From contig NZ_SESI01000002.1 of the NCBI RefSeq assembly GCF_006861655.1, positions 1 to 64,000 of the forward strand: DNA of 64,000 nucleotides. The letters are read 5' to 3'. Source of the DNA: Halonotius roseus. GTDB taxonomy: Archaea > Halobacteriota > Halobacteria > Halobacteriales > Haloferacaceae. The notes under the pieces were generated by a model that had not been told where the DNA came from, made no database searches, and was given only the letters and a program-made list of their open reading frames with translations. Every line of letters begins with the position of its first letter. Within the stretch, counting starts at the first letter, position 1. A program made the translations under genes and the position numbers. Of this stretch, positions 1 to 8,751 are shown one piece after another.

Positions 1-956
1 CGCGGACGATGCTCTACGACATCAACGAGCTCGAATGGGACGACGAACTCCTCGACGAGTTCAACGTTCCGCGGGAGATCCTCCCCGAAGTTCGTCCGTC
101 CTCGGACGACGAAACCTACGGTTCCACGGACGCCGACGGCTTCCTCGGCGCCGAAGTGCCTGTTGCAGGCGCGCTCGGCGACCAGCAGGCCGCGCTGTTC
201 GGCCAGACCTGCTTCGACGCTGGCGACGCCAAGAACACGTACGGTACCGGCTCGTTCATGCTCATGAACACCGGCAACGAGGCCGTCAGCTCCGATCACG
301 GCCTCCTTACCACGATCGGCTTCCAGAAATCCGGTGGCGACGTTCAGTACGCCCTTGAGGGCTCGATCTTCATCACTGGCGCGGCCATCGAATGGCTCGA
401 AGACATGACGCTCATCGAGGACGCTGCCGAGTCCGAAGAACTCGCACGCAGCGTCGACTCGACTGACGGCGTCTATGTCGTCCCGGCGTTCACCGGTCTC
501 GGTGCACCCCACTGGGATCAGCGCGCACGCGGGACGATCGTCGGCATGACGCGTGGTACCCGACGCGAACACATCGTTCGCGCCACGCTCGAATCCATCG
601 CCTACCAGACCAAAGACGTCGCCGAGGCCATGGTCTCGGACGCCGACATCGACCTTTCGAGTCTGCGTGTCGACGGCGGAGCAGTCAAAAACAACTTCCT
701 CTGTCAGCTCCAGTCGAACATCATCGGTACGGAGATCGTCCGACCGGTCGTCGACGAGACGACCGCCCTCGGTGCAGCCTACGCCGCCGGCCTCGCCGTC
801 GGCTACTGGGACACGGTTGACGAACTCCGCGACAACTGGCAGGTCGACCGACGCTTCCCCGTCGACGAGGACGCCGACATCGAAGTCAACTACGACCGCT
901 GGAAGGACGCAGTCGAGCGATCCGAAGACTGGGCCCGAGACGAGGGTGGTGACTAA
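1..956 (+). CDS. glpK: Glycerol kinase, C-terminal part (5' end outside window)
   Basis: Phosphorylates glycerol to sn-glycerol-3-phosphate with ATP in the cytoplasm, the first step of glycerol catabolism in haloarchaea. The reading frame is already open at base 3 (R-T-M-L-Y-D-I). About 317 residues of a protein usually near 510 are present, so the N-terminal half lies outside the window. FGGY-kinase signatures are clear: [13 protein letters not shown], then [13 protein letters not shown], then the C-terminal [17 protein letters not shown] region that contacts nucleotide. It ends at TAA and the next gene starts 2 bp later, so the two are almost certainly co-transcribed. In Haloferax a glpK-glpX-ptsH order is known. 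Here the ptsH gene is 4.4 kb further on, with two extra genes in between. Confidence 0.97.
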   Translation, partial: RTMLYDINELEWDDELLDEFNVPREILPEVRPSSDDETYGSTDADGFLGAEVPVAGALGDQQAALFGQTCFDAGDAKNTYGTGSFMLMNTGNEAVSSDHGLLTTIGFQKSGGDVQYALEGSIFITGAAIEWLEDMTLIEDAAESEELARSVDSTDGVYVVPAFTGLGAPHWDQRARGTIVGMTRGTRREHIVRATLESIAYQTKDVAEAMVSDADIDLSSLRVDGGAVKNNFLCQLQSNIIGTEIVRPVVDETTALGAAYAAGLAVGYWDTVDELRDNWQVDRRFPVDEDADIEVNYDRWKDAVERSEDWARDEGGD

Positions 957-958
957 CG

Positions 959-1954
959 ATGGTACTGAATCCAACGCTTGTTGACCCGACGTGGTACATC
1001 TCCGCGTTCGCTGGCGGTGCCTTCGGTGCCGCAATCGGTGCACTCCCAGCATTCATTTTCACCGGCTTCATGGTGATCGCCGGTGAGGCAGCAAATGCGA
1101 TCGGTGTTGACGGTGCAGGCGAAGGTGCGTCACTGACGGCCAGTGGGTTCACTGGCTTCCTCGGCTTCGGTCCGGTTTTCGGCCCGCACATCAGCTTCGC
1201 CGCTGGTGCGGCCGCAGCCGCATACGCAGCCAAGCAAGGCTACATCGACGATGGGAAGAACATCCTCTGGGCTGCCGGAACCCAGAAGATCGACGTGCTG
1301 CTCGTCGGTGGGATCTTCGGCATCCTTGGGATGGTCGGCACCGGCCTCGGTCGAACGGTCGGTATCCCGACTGACAACATCGCGCTGATGGTCTTCGTCT
1401 CCGCGCTGATCCACCGCGTTGCCTTCGGCTACAGCATCATCGGCGAGGTCACCGGTGACGGCCTCTTCGATGTTGGCCCGTGGGAGCGCGACGAGGACGA
1501 AGCACCCGGCATCTGGCTGCCGTGGCAGTACAAATGGAGCGGTGTCGCCATGATCGGTCTCATCGGTGGTCTCCTCGGGACAGCCGCCTACCAAGGTACC
1601 GGTAGCCCGCTGATCGGCTTCGGTATCAGTGCAGCGAGCCTCGTGTTCCTGCAGTGCGGCGTCGACAACATCCCGGTCACCCACCACATCACTCTCCCCG
1701 GCGCGGTCGGCGCGCTGGGTGCCAATGCCGCTGGCTACAGTCCGACGGTCGTGCTGATCTTCGGCGGACTCTTCGGCGTCTTCGGTGCCCTGATGGGCGA
1801 GGTCTGTAACCGTGTCTTCTACATGCACGGCAAGACCCACGTTGACCCGCCGGCGTTCGCAATCGCGGCCTCGGGTCTGCTGTCGGCAGTCCTGACCGCT
1901 GCGGGCCTCCTCGGAGATACCTTCTGGGGCGGCCTCGGCGGCATCGGCCTCTAA
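959..1954 (+). CDS. GlpX-like multi-pass membrane protein, putative glycerol facilitator
   Basis: A 331-residue, strongly hydrophobic protein rich in Gly and Ala, with roughly eight or nine membrane-spanning stretches. Examples are residues 10-40, 65-90, 110-140, 195-230 and 255-290. The only long polar loop is acidic (WERDEDEAPG, near residue 180). It begins 2 bp after the glpK stop, and in haloarchaea a protein of this type (called glpX in Haloferax, not the bacterial phosphatase GlpX) follows glpK and is proposed to take up glycerol. It is not an aquaporin-type GlpF: no NPA motif is visible. Position makes a glycerol role likely, but transport itself is inference. Confidence 0.8.
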   Translation: MVLNPTLVDPTWYISAFAGGAFGAAIGALPAFIFTGFMVIAGEAANAIGVDGAGEGASLTASGFTGFLGFGPVFGPHISFAAGAAAAAYAAKQGYIDDGKNILWAAGTQKIDVLLVGGIFGILGMVGTGLGRTVGIPTDNIALMVFVSALIHRVAFGYSIIGEVTGDGLFDVGPWERDEDEAPGIWLPWQYKWSGVAMIGLIGGLLGTAAYQGTGSPLIGFGISAASLVFLQCGVDNIPVTHHITLPGAVGALGANAAGYSPTVVLIFGGLFGVFGALMGEVCNRVFYMHGKTHVDPPAFAIAASGLLSAVLTAAGLLGDTFWGGLGGIGL

Positions 1955-1984
1955 ACCGGCCAACTCACCCGCCAACCACTCCTT

Positions 1985-2060
1985 GCTCACCCCGTTGGTG
2001 AGCCGGAGTCGATCACACCGTCGCTCGGCGACGGTCGTTTGGTGATGCGGTTTTCGATTT
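1985..2060 (+). terminator. Two stem-loops followed by T-rich stretches after the glpK-glpX unit
   Basis: Two perfect hairpins sit back to back. The first is GCTCACC / GGTGAGC (1985-1991 and 1997-2003, 5-nt loop). The second is ACCGTCGC / GCGACGGT (2017-2024 and 2028-2035, 3-nt loop). They are followed by CGTTTGG and then GGTTTTCGATTTTTC (2046-2060). T-tracts are the main termination signal in haloarchaea, so this is a good candidate 3' end for the glycerol operon, separating it from the ATPase gene at 2178. The rest of 1955-2177 shows no gene and no origin-type repeats. Confidence 0.55.
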
Positions 2061-2177
2061 TTCATTCATACCCACAGCACGGAGCATGGACGCATCGCGG
2101 CACTGAACAGGAACACCACGAGCACGGATCACGCACAGCCCAGCACCAAACACTGACCACGCCATCGGGAGCACACC

Positions 2178-3341
2178 ATGGAACTACAGGACCGAGTTGC
2201 CCGTCGACAGCACGCCGACGACGCCAGGCCGGCGTACGACGCGATCAGCCCGCTGGTACATCCAAGCGAGCCGGTCGGCCGCGGCACCGTCATCGAGCAG
2301 CTGCTGGACGTGCTGGCACCGATCTTCGATGCCGACCGGCCGGCCGACAGCTACGTCTGGGGGCCGAAAGGCGCGGGCAAATCCGCGGTCGTTCGCGCAC
2401 TGTTTGCGGAGTGTAGCCGCCAGCACGGCGACCAGACCACACAGATCTACACCGCAACGCGGGCCGAGCCGACAACCGAGGTGCGGTTTCTCTACGTTGA
2501 CAGCCGGCGCGCACAGTCGGCGTTCGCGCTGCTCCATACCGTTGTGGCGGCGTTGTCGTCGTCAACAGTACCAAAACAGGGGGTCAGCAGCGAGGCGATG
2601 CGTGACCGCCTTGAGACACAGCTGACACGACAGGATCGGCAGCTCGTTGTCGCCGTCGACCACGTTGACGAGCCCGAAACCCTCGACAGCGCGGCCGTCT
2701 TCGAGCAGTTCGCGCCGTTTCGATCATCGATCAGCTGTTTGGCGATCGGGCGCAGCAAGCCCGCCGACACCGCGATCAGCGACCGCAACGCGATCAAACG
2801 GATTCACATCGAGCCCTACACACAGCACACGCTGATCGAGATCTTAGACAGCCGGGTTGCCGACGGGCGGCTGCGATCGGCGACGACGACCGACGGGCTC
2901 ACCGAGGTTGCCACCTGGGCCGACGGCGACGCCCACGACGCGCTGGCGGCGTTGTTCGGCGCGGCGGTGAGCGTCGGCGCGGATGCCGACACCCCGATCG
3001 ATGCGGCCGCGTTGGCGACCGGGATGGCGGCGGTGCCGCAGCCCTGTGTCGCCCTTGGCCGTGTCATGTCGCTGCCGGCGAGTCGAAAACGCATCGTCCG
3101 GCGGCTGATCGAGTTACCGGAGACGGCCCGGGAGTCGGTCAAGGAGGCCGCCGAGGCGATCAGCAGCGACGGGATTGATCTCTCGCGGGCGACGATCGAA
3201 CGTATCCTCTATGAGCTCGCCGAAAGCGGGATCATCCGCCGCGTGAAAGCCGACCAGCCATCGGAAACCGGCCGCCCTCCCTCCCGGCTGGAGCCGCGGT
3301 TCCCCACGCTCGTCTTCACGGCGTTGACCGACACGGCCTAA
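2178..3341 (+). CDS. Orc1/Cdc6-like AAA+ ATPase
   Basis: A 387-residue protein of the archaeal Orc1/Cdc6 family, whose members load replication proteins at origins or have diverged to regulatory roles. The N-terminal part resembles Orc1 (PVGRGTVIEQLLDVLAP). Walker A is GPKGAGKSAVV at about residues 61-71 and Walker B is LVVAVDHVDEP at about 156-166. A C-terminal winged-helix region runs from about 300 to 375. The sequence is divergent: Walker A has GPKGAGKS rather than the usual GKTGTGKT. It lies alone between glpX and the transducer gene. No ORB-type origin repeats were found on either side, so it is probably not marking an active origin. It may be a regulatory paralog. Confidence 0.82.
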   Translation: MELQDRVARRQHADDARPAYDAISPLVHPSEPVGRGTVIEQLLDVLAPIFDADRPADSYVWGPKGAGKSAVVRALFAECSRQHGDQTTQIYTATRAEPTTEVRFLYVDSRRAQSAFALLHTVVAALSSSTVPKQGVSSEAMRDRLETQLTRQDRQLVVAVDHVDEPETLDSAAVFEQFAPFRSSISCLAIGRSKPADTAISDRNAIKRIHIEPYTQHTLIEILDSRVADGRLRSATTTDGLTEVATWADGDAHDALAALFGAAVSVGADADTPIDAAALATGMAAVPQPCVALGRVMSLPASRKRIVRRLIELPETARESVKEAAEAISSDGIDLSRATIERILYELAESGIIRRVKADQPSETGRPPSRLEPRFPTLVFTALTDTA

Positions 3342-3388
3342 GACAGTAGTGGACGACCAACGGCGGTTGAACACGATAATCCGATACA

Positions 3389-3399
3389 CACATTTATGT
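3389..3399 (+). promoter_or_regulatory. TATA-type promoter of the transducer gene
   Basis: An AT-rich box (ACATTTATGTA) lies in otherwise GC-rich sequence, 24-36 bp upstream of two in-frame ATG codons (3413 and 3425). The spacing suits a leaderless or very short-leader transcript, which favours the second ATG. Confidence 0.5.
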
Positions 3400-3412
3400 A
3401 CACCATACTGTA

Positions 3413-6328
3413 ATGATCGTAAGTATGAGTCTACGGTGGATCACCGCTCGCCCGTGGTGTGGGGTCGGCACCGGCAAACTGGCCGGGAACAGCGTCCGAA
3501 TCAGCCTTTTCGCGGCCGCACTCGGGCTCGCGTGGCTCGCGCGCGACCCGACAGTCACAACGGCCGGCCTGTTCGGCCTCATCTCGCTCCCGTGGGAAAG
3601 CGACGACGAGGAACCAGCCGAAACCGACGCAACCGACGCAAAAGCGGCTGAAAGCGAAGCAGCAGCCGACGAGAATGAGACGACAGTCGCCGAAAGCGAG
3701 ACGGCACCCGCCGAAAGTGAAGCGACAACCGTTGAGAGCGAGACGACAGCGACCGACGAGGCGGCAGCCGCAGAAGAGGAAACAACCGCCGAAGAGGCGA
3801 CAACCGCCGAAGAGGCACCAACCGACGAAACGGAGTCCACAACCACCGAGAGCGAGAGGCCCACAGCCGCCAGCCGACCGACCGACAGCGGTGTCACCAT
3901 CGCCGAACAGCCCACCGCCGCAACCACCGCCGCAACCACCGCCGCAACCACCGACGGCGGTGAGGTTGTGCCGAACCAAGACGACGAGCGAGCCGAGGAG
4001 CTGGAAGCGTTCTGTACGGAGCTGACCGACGCGATGGCCGACGGTGCCGACGGCGATCTCACCGTGCGGATCGATCCATCGGATGCCCCAGCGGAGGCGA
4101 CGGGAACCGCCGAAGCGTTCAACGAGCTGATCGAGGAGTTCAGCGATACCGTCCAGACGGTCGATGACTTCAGCGACCAGGTAACCGGCGCGACAAACCG
4201 CGTGACCGGCCGGGTCGATGAGGTCAAATCCGCCAGCAAGGAGATGAGCAGCGAGGTCAACGCGATCGCCGACGACGCGAGCAAGCAGAACTCCCAGCTT
4301 GAGGAGCTCTCCGATGAGATCCGCTCGCTATCGGCCGCAACACAGGAGGTCGCCTCCTCGGCCAGCGAGGTCGCCGAAGCCTCCGAGCAGGCCGCCGAAC
4401 GCGGCGAGAAAGGCCGTGAGTTGGCGACAGACGCGCTTGCGGAACTCGACGATATCGACACCCGCACCAACCGGATGTTGGAGGCCACCCAGGAGCTCGA
4501 CAGCCGGATCGACGAGATCGAGGAGATCGCGGAGTTCATCGGCGACGTGGCCAGCCAGACCAACATCCTCGCGCTCAACGCCTCGATCGAGGCCGCCCGC
4601 GCCGGCGAGGCCGGCGAAGGGTTCGCGGTCGTCGCCGACGAGGTCAAAAGCCTCGCCGAGGACGCCGAGGAGGCCGCCGGCGACATCGAGGAGTCGGTGA
4701 ACACGATCCGCGATCAGGCCGATACCACCGTCGAGGAGATGCACGAGACCCGCGACCGGATTGACTCCGGTGTCGACACGATCGAAGGCGCGGTCGAAAA
4801 CTTCCAGCAGATCGCCGACGATGTCGAGGAGACGAACGTCGGCGTCCAGGAGATCAGCGAGGCGACCGACCAGCAGGCCAACTCACTCCAAGAGGCGGCG
4901 GCGATGGTCGACGACGTGAGTGCGATCGCCGACGAGACCGCGGATCGAACCGAGAACGCCGCCGCGGCCGTCCAACAGCAGACGACGGCGTTGGCCGAGG
5001 TCTCAACCGGCGCGACAACGCTCGACGAACGCAGCAGCTCGCTCAACGAGCTGGCGACCAACTACGAGTTCGGCGGTGTCACCGCCCAGGTGGCCGCCGA
5101 CAGCGACGTGACCACCTTCGAGTTCTGGCATGCGATGGGTGGCGACAAGGGGCTGCTGTTGGAGAACCTGATCCGCGAGTTCGAGGAGCAGGCCGACGGC
5201 ATCCGAATCGAGGCGACCAACAAGGGCAGCTACCGCGGCAACCTGGAGTCAACGCTGAACGCCGCCGAGCGCGGCGACACGCCGACGCTGTCGCAGATCT
5301 ACGAGATCGGTACCGCCAAAGCTGTCGACAGCGGAGCCTTCGAACCGGTCGAAAACGTGTTGCCGAGCGGGACGCAGCTCCGCAACTACCTCGATCCCGT
5401 CTTGAGCTACTACCGAACCAACGGCACGCTGTACTCGATGCCGTTTAATTCCTCGGTGCCGATCTTGGCGATCAACCAGGACGCCTTCGAGGCCGCGGGA
5501 CTCGACCCGAACAACCCACCGGAAACCTTCGCCGAGGTCACCGCCGCCGCCGAGGAGTTGGTCAACGCCGGCGTCACCGACACCGGGATCACCTTCGCCA
5601 ACTACGGCTGGTTCGTCGAGCAGTGGTTTGCCAGCGCGGGCCAAGAAATCGTCAACAAACAGAACGGCCGCGCGGGGACAGCCGACGAGGCCTTCTACGA
5701 CAGCGATGCCGGCGTCGAGCTCTACGACTGGTGGACGGATCTGGACAACCGCGGGCTGTACCACAATCCCGGGATCGAGGCCCGCGGGAAGGCCAAGGAG
5801 GCCTTCCACGACGGCAGAGCCGCGATGTTGGTTGGTTCGTCCTCGTCGTGTGGCTCGATCATCGAGGGTGCGGACTTCGAGACGACCGTCAGCGGGATGC
5901 CCGCGGCGGGCGAGCGCGTCGGCCTCATCGTCGGCGGCGCATCGCTGTGGGTCTCCGAGGACGCCACACGCGACCAGCAGGAGGCCGCCGGCGAGTTCCT
6001 TGCGTGGATGACCGCGCCGGAACAACAGGCCCGCTGGCACCAAGAAACCGGCTACCTGCCGGTGCACGAACAGGGTGTCGAGAAGCTGCGCAACGATGGC
6101 TGGTTCCGCGAGAACCCCGGCCACGAGGTCGGGATTCAGGAGCTGCTCGGCAGCCCCGACACGCCGGCGACCAACGGCGCGCGGATCGGACCGTTCGATA
6201 CGGTGCGGACGCTCGTCGCCGAGGCCTACGAGGATATCAAGAACGGCGATACCGAGGAGGAACTCGGCAACCTCAGCGAGATGGTCGAACAACAGCTCGA
6301 AAGCTACGCCGCCGAGCAGGGCCGCTAA
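3413..6328 (+). CDS. Chemotaxis transducer fused to a UgpB-type solute-binding domain
   Basis: A 971-residue fusion. Residues about 22-61 form one or two hydrophobic segments. Residues 62-190 are a Thr/Ala/Glu low-complexity linker. Residues 195-250 look like a degenerate HAMP region. Residues 250-550 form the methyl-accepting signalling coiled coil, with the conserved tip [17 protein letters not shown] near 380. From about 567 to the end there is a complete type-1 sugar-type binding protein fold that matches E. coli UgpB (as I remember it) motif by motif: [52 protein letters not shown]. UgpB binds glycerol-3-phosphate or glycerophosphocholine. No membrane segment separates the two domains, so the binding domain should lie in the cytoplasm with the CheA-contacting tip. 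glpK and ptsH are close by. The start could be 3425. The domain assignments are firm; the ligand and function are inferred. Confidence 0.93.
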   Translation: MIVSMSLRWITARPWCGVGTGKLAGNSVRISLFAAALGLAWLARDPTVTTAGLFGLISLPWESDDEEPAETDATDAKAAESEAAADENETTVAESETAPAESEATTVESETTATDEAAAAEEETTAEEATTAEEAPTDETESTTTESERPTAASRPTDSGVTIAEQPTAATTAATTAATTDGGEVVPNQDDERAEELEAFCTELTDAMADGADGDLTVRIDPSDAPAEATGTAEAFNELIEEFSDTVQTVDDFSDQVTGATNRVTGRVDEVKSASKEMSSEVNAIADDASKQNSQLEELSDEIRSLSAATQEVASSASEVAEASEQAAERGEKGRELATDALAELDDIDTRTNRMLEATQELDSRIDEIEEIAEFIGDVASQTNILALNASIEAARAGEAGEGFAVVADEVKSLAEDAEEAAGDIEESVNTIRDQADTTVEEMHETRDRIDSGVDTIEGAVENFQQIADDVEETNVGVQEISEATDQQANSLQEAAAMVDDVSAIADETADRTENAAAAVQQQTTALAEVSTGATTLDERSSSLNELATNYEFGGVTAQVAADSDVTTFEFWHAMGGDKGLLLENLIREFEEQADGIRIEATNKGSYRGNLESTLNAAERGDTPTLSQIYEIGTAKAVDSGAFEPVENVLPSGTQLRNYLDPVLSYYRTNGTLYSMPFNSSVPILAINQDAFEAAGLDPNNPPETFAEVTAAAEELVNAGVTDTGITFANYGWFVEQWFASAGQEIVNKQNGRAGTADEAFYDSDAGVELYDWWTDLDNRGLYHNPGIEARGKAKEAFHDGRAAMLVGSSSSCGSIIEGADFETTVSGMPAAGERVGLIVGGASLWVSEDATRDQQEAAGEFLAWMTAPEQQARWHQETGYLPVHEQGVEKLRNDGWFRENPGHEVGIQELLGSPDTPATNGARIGPFDTVRTLVAEAYEDIKNGDTEEELGNLSEMVEQQLESYAAEQGR
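3914..3949 (+). repeat. 12-bp tandem repeat, 3 copies, inside the transducer linker
   Basis: ACCGCCGCAACC is repeated three times without change, encoding (TAAT)x3 in the low-complexity linker between the membrane segment and the HAMP-like region. A simple in-frame microsatellite of this kind can change linker length by slippage without disturbing the frame. Confidence 0.85.
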
Positions 6329-6384
6329 CGCGGCCGACGGCGATAACCACCTACTACTAACAGGACGCTATCCTAACAGGGCTC

Positions 6385-6681
6385 ATGGAACGAACAGTCA
6401 CCGTCGTCCCGGAGGATGGACTGCACGCGCGACCAGCGACGACCTTCGTCGAAGCCGCCGGCAACTTCGATGCCACGATCACGGTCGAAGCCGTCGACGG
6501 CAGCCGACCGCCCGTTGCTGCCGACAGCATCCTTGCGGTAACGGGGCTCGGCGTCCGGCGCGGCGACCGGGTGAAACTGACCGCCGAGGGGCCGGATGCC
6601 GAACCCGCCCTCGACGCGCTGGTCAACGTCATCTCGACGCCGGCGGGCGAGTCGGATGTCGCCGACGACACACCGGCCTGA
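6385..6681 (+). CDS. ptsH: Phosphocarrier protein HPr
   Basis: A 98-residue HPr, the histidine-phosphorylated carrier of the PTS phosphorelay. In haloarchaea it passes phosphate from enzyme I to fructose EIIs or to the DhaM-type subunit of dihydroxyacetone kinase. The active-site loop GLHARPAT places the phosphorylated His at residue 14, and Ser48 sits where bacterial HPr has its regulatory Ser46. The acidic tail is longer than in bacterial HPr. It starts 56 bp after the transducer stop. In Haloferax a ptsH paralog belongs to the glpK cluster, so its position here supports a role in glycerol/dihydroxyacetone use rather than hexose uptake. Confidence 0.95.
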   Translation: MERTVTVVPEDGLHARPATTFVEAAGNFDATITVEAVDGSRPPVAADSILAVTGLGVRRGDRVKLTAEGPDAEPALDALVNVISTPAGESDVADDTPA

Positions 6682-6755
6682 GAAGCGACCACCAGCAGAC
6701 CGCCGGCTGACAGCGACGCCGGAGCGGTTTTTTGTCCGGATCGCCGAAAGGGTGT

Positions 6756-7433
6756 ATGGTACCGCCGCTTGCGCTGGATATCGATGGCACGCTGACAACA
6801 CGCGACGATCGGATCGACCCGCGGGTCTTTGAGGTGGTGCCGGCGTGGGACGCGCCGGTCGTGGTGGCGACCGGCAAATCGTTTCCCTACCCGGTCGCAC
6901 TCTGTCATTTTCTGGGGATTCCGGAGCGGGTCGTCGCCGAAAACGGCGGCGTCGTCTGTGCCGACGGCCAGGTCAGCTTCCAGGGCGACCGCGATCGGGC
7001 CGAACAGGCCGCCGAGACGTTTCGCGCCCGGGGCGGCGACCTCGGCTGGGACGACGCCGATACGACGAACCGCTGGCGGGAGACCGAACTCGCCGCCCGC
7101 ATCGACGCCGACGAGGCGTTGCTCCGGGAGGTCGCCGACGAGTTCGATCTCGAAGTCGTCGACACCGGCTACGCCTATCATCTGAAGACACCGGGCGTCG
7201 AGAAGGGTGATGGGCTTGCCGCAGTTGCCGAGACGCTCGGGGTCGACACCGACTCGTTTGTGGCGATCGGCGACAGCGAAAACGACGTGTCGCTGTTCGA
7301 GACGGCAGGGGAGTCGTACGCCGTCGCCAACGCCGACGATCGGGCGAAAGCCGCCGCCGACACCGTGGTTGCGGGGTCGTATTTTGATGGGACGCACTCG
7401 GTGCTCGAATCGCTGAGATCGGCGTCAGGGTAG
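6756..7433 (+). CDS. Phosphoglycolate phosphatase, archaeal HAD family
   Basis: A 225-residue HAD hydrolase of the archaeal phosphoglycolate phosphatase type (Cof/sucrose-phosphatase-like, C2 cap). Motif I is LALDIDGTL, with the catalytic Asp at residues 8 and 10. The Lys of motif III lies in TPGVEKGDGL, and motif IV is GDSENDVSLF. The enzyme removes phosphate from 2-phosphoglycolate in the cytoplasm. The start at 6756 gives the usual short N-terminus just before motif I; the upstream in-frame extension is not conserved-looking. A T-tract (TTTTTT, 6728-6733) before the gene may end the upstream transcript. Confidence 0.88.
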   Translation: MVPPLALDIDGTLTTRDDRIDPRVFEVVPAWDAPVVVATGKSFPYPVALCHFLGIPERVVAENGGVVCADGQVSFQGDRDRAEQAAETFRARGGDLGWDDADTTNRWRETELAARIDADEALLREVADEFDLEVVDTGYAYHLKTPGVEKGDGLAAVAETLGVDTDSFVAIGDSENDVSLFETAGESYAVANADDRAKAAADTVVAGSYFDGTHSVLESLRSASG

Positions 7434-7448
7434 CTGAGTCCCGTGTGC

Positions 7449-7751
7449 TCAGTCGACGGTGTCGTCGATCCACGAGCCAAAGCACTCAAGCGTGTCAGCC
7501 GCATCGAACCGCTCGATACAGGGAACCTCGTAGGGATGGAGCTCCTCGATCCGGGCTTTGAGGCGGTCGTAGCCCGCGTCGGTCGTCTTGACCAGCAGGA
7601 TCGTCTCGGTGTCGGTTTCGACGCGCCCGTCCCAGCGATACGTCGAGTGGCAGTCGACCGCGTTGACACAGGCCGCAAGCCGCTCTTCGACGAGCGTTGC
7701 GGCGATCTCCTCGGCCGCGTCGGTGGGGACGGTAACGTAGACGGTCGGCAT
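7449..7751 (-). CDS. cutA: CutA1-family divalent cation tolerance protein
   Basis: A 100-residue CutA1 homolog, a small trimeric cytoplasmic protein linked to copper tolerance in bacteria. Family features are all present: N-terminal MPTVYVTVPT, LVEERLAACVNAV, the TYRWDGRVETDTE strand and HPYEVPCIERFDA. The frame is open further upstream, but the start at 7751 matches family length. It lies 1 bp downstream of the HEWD gene on the same strand, so the two are probably co-transcribed. It converges with the phosphoglycolate phosphatase gene. Confidence 0.93.
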   Translation of the reverse strand: MPTVYVTVPTDAAEEIAATLVEERLAACVNAVDCHSTYRWDGRVETDTETILLVKTTDAGYDRLKARIEELHPYEVPCIERFDAADTLECFGSWIDDTVD

Positions 7752-7752
7752 C

Positions 7753-7929
7753 CTACAGGTGATCCTCGAAGGGGACGAACGAGCCGTTGATATCCCACTC
7801 GTGGATGCAGTAGATACTCCCGACAGCGTCGTCGTCGACCTGCCACGATTCGGTGGTTCCGTCCCAGCGTTCTGTCCGCCCACACCGCTCGCAGACACGT
7901 TCCGTGGGGTGGCGGAGACTGATCGACAT
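7753..7929 (-). CDS. Small HEWD-family zinc-finger-like protein
   Basis: A 58-residue haloarchaeal protein with a CERCGRTERWD knuckle near the N-terminus and the signature CIHEWDINGSF near the C-terminus, which gives the family its name. The three cysteines plus the histidine could bind zinc. Function is unknown. I chose the start at 7929 (MSISLRHP), the usual N-terminus for this family; an in-frame ATG also exists at 7950. It precedes cutA by 1 bp. Confidence 0.78.
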   Translation of the reverse strand: MSISLRHPTERVCERCGRTERWDGTTESWQVDDDAVGSIYCIHEWDINGSFVPFEDHL

Positions 7930-8166
7930 ACCTGAACGGGAATCCCCCATCGAGTTAACCCTTTCTCAGTCATCGGCACCGCGATAACCCTCGACGACCG
8001 GTTCGGTCTCCCGACCGCGTCAGCCGCCGCCGACCCGAGTATGAGTACAGTATGGAACCATAGGAGGTCACCAAAAATGTACAATAATTTAGAAAGAGGC
8101 CGTTATTTTGAAGAAATAAATTTGTGATCCGGTTATACAGTTGTATATCTGCGCAAATCGGCCGTG

Positions 8167-8178
8167 AAAGTTATATAC
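8167..8178 (+). promoter_or_regulatory. TATA box for the small zinc-ribbon gene
   Basis: AAGTTATATACG lies 21-32 bp upstream of the ATG at 8199, the spacing expected for a leaderless haloarchaeal transcript. The upstream interval 7930-8166 is AT-rich and shows no gene. Confidence 0.6.
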
Positions 8179-8198
8179 GCAACTACCATTGTGAGCGT

Positions 8199-8354
8199 AT
8201 GGCACTCCACTTTCCCAGCTTACACACGTCGGTCGACACCGACACCCGGTTTGAGTGTACGGGCTGTGGCGAACGACTCGACGACACCGACGGCGGTCGG
8301 CAGTGTCCCGACTGTGGGGCGACCGTTCAAAACATCACCGTCCCGCGGAACTGA
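8199..8354 (+). CDS. Small zinc-ribbon protein
   Basis: A 51-residue protein with two CxxC knuckles (CTGCGE and CPDCGA) separated by a DDTDGG turn, the layout of a rubredoxin/zinc-ribbon fold. A single metal-binding domain fills nearly the whole protein. The TATA box at the right distance makes 8199 the likely start, although the frame is open upstream. Similar one-domain proteins are common in haloarchaea; their partners are not known to me. Confidence 0.7.
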   Translation: MALHFPSLHTSVDTDTRFECTGCGERLDDTDGGRQCPDCGATVQNITVPRN

Positions 8355-8369
8355 TCGTCGTTTCAGCGA

Positions 8370-8600
8370 TTAGCTCTCGCTGAGAGTGTACCGATAGGGC
8401 TGTTGAGCGATCACGGTGATCTCACCGGTTTTCGCCCGGCGGCCAAGCACCGTTGCCAGCTGGTGTGGGCTTTCAAACGTCGTCTCGGCGTCACCATCCT
8501 CCAAGGCGGCGAGGATCTCACGGGCGGTCAACGGCTCGTCGGCGGACGCAAGCACACCTTCGACGCGGTCGAAATCACTCGGTGTGGTCTGCATACCCAT
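8370..8600 (-). CDS. Small winged-helix-like protein
   Basis: A 76-residue acidic protein. The region from about residue 10 to 70 reads as a winged helix: helix DRVEGVLASADE, helix LTAREILAAL, recognition-like helix HQLATVLGRRAKTG, then the wing EITVIAQQPYRYTL. It is probably a small DNA-binding regulator or toxin-antitoxin-style repressor, but no partner gene is adjacent. It converges with the zinc-ribbon gene. Start could be 8600 or the in-frame ATG at 8594. Confidence 0.65.
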   Translation of the reverse strand: MGMQTTPSDFDRVEGVLASADEPLTAREILAALEDGDAETTFESPHQLATVLGRRAKTGEITVIAQQPYRYTLSES

Positions 8601-8631
8601 ACTAGCGGTGCAAACGGTTTCAATCTGTGTG

Positions 8632-8643
8632 TGACAGCTGTCA
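8632..8643. promoter_or_regulatory. 12-bp perfect palindrome upstream of the winged-helix gene
   Basis: TGACAGCTGTCA lies 32 bp before the start of the minus-strand winged-helix gene, a position compatible with an operator for autoregulation. The rest of 8601-8751 is intergenic and holds no other gene. Confidence 0.35.
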
Positions 8644-8751
8644 GACAACCGCTTACACAGGCGGTTCCGCCGATAATACAGCGGTTTCGCCGAGATCCAA
8701 TTCTGACAACGATCAAAAATATGTGTGACAGTGTCGTATTTTACCGGACGG

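Noticed and set aside
1955..3412. Possible replication origin next to the Orc1/Cdc6-like gene
   Set aside because: No long inverted or direct repeats of the ORB type and no AT-rich unwinding region were found on either side of the gene.
3600..3960. Long antisense frames opposite the transducer linker
   Set aside because: They are the mirror of a low-complexity Thr/Ala/Glu linker; the coding strand is fixed by the domains on both sides.
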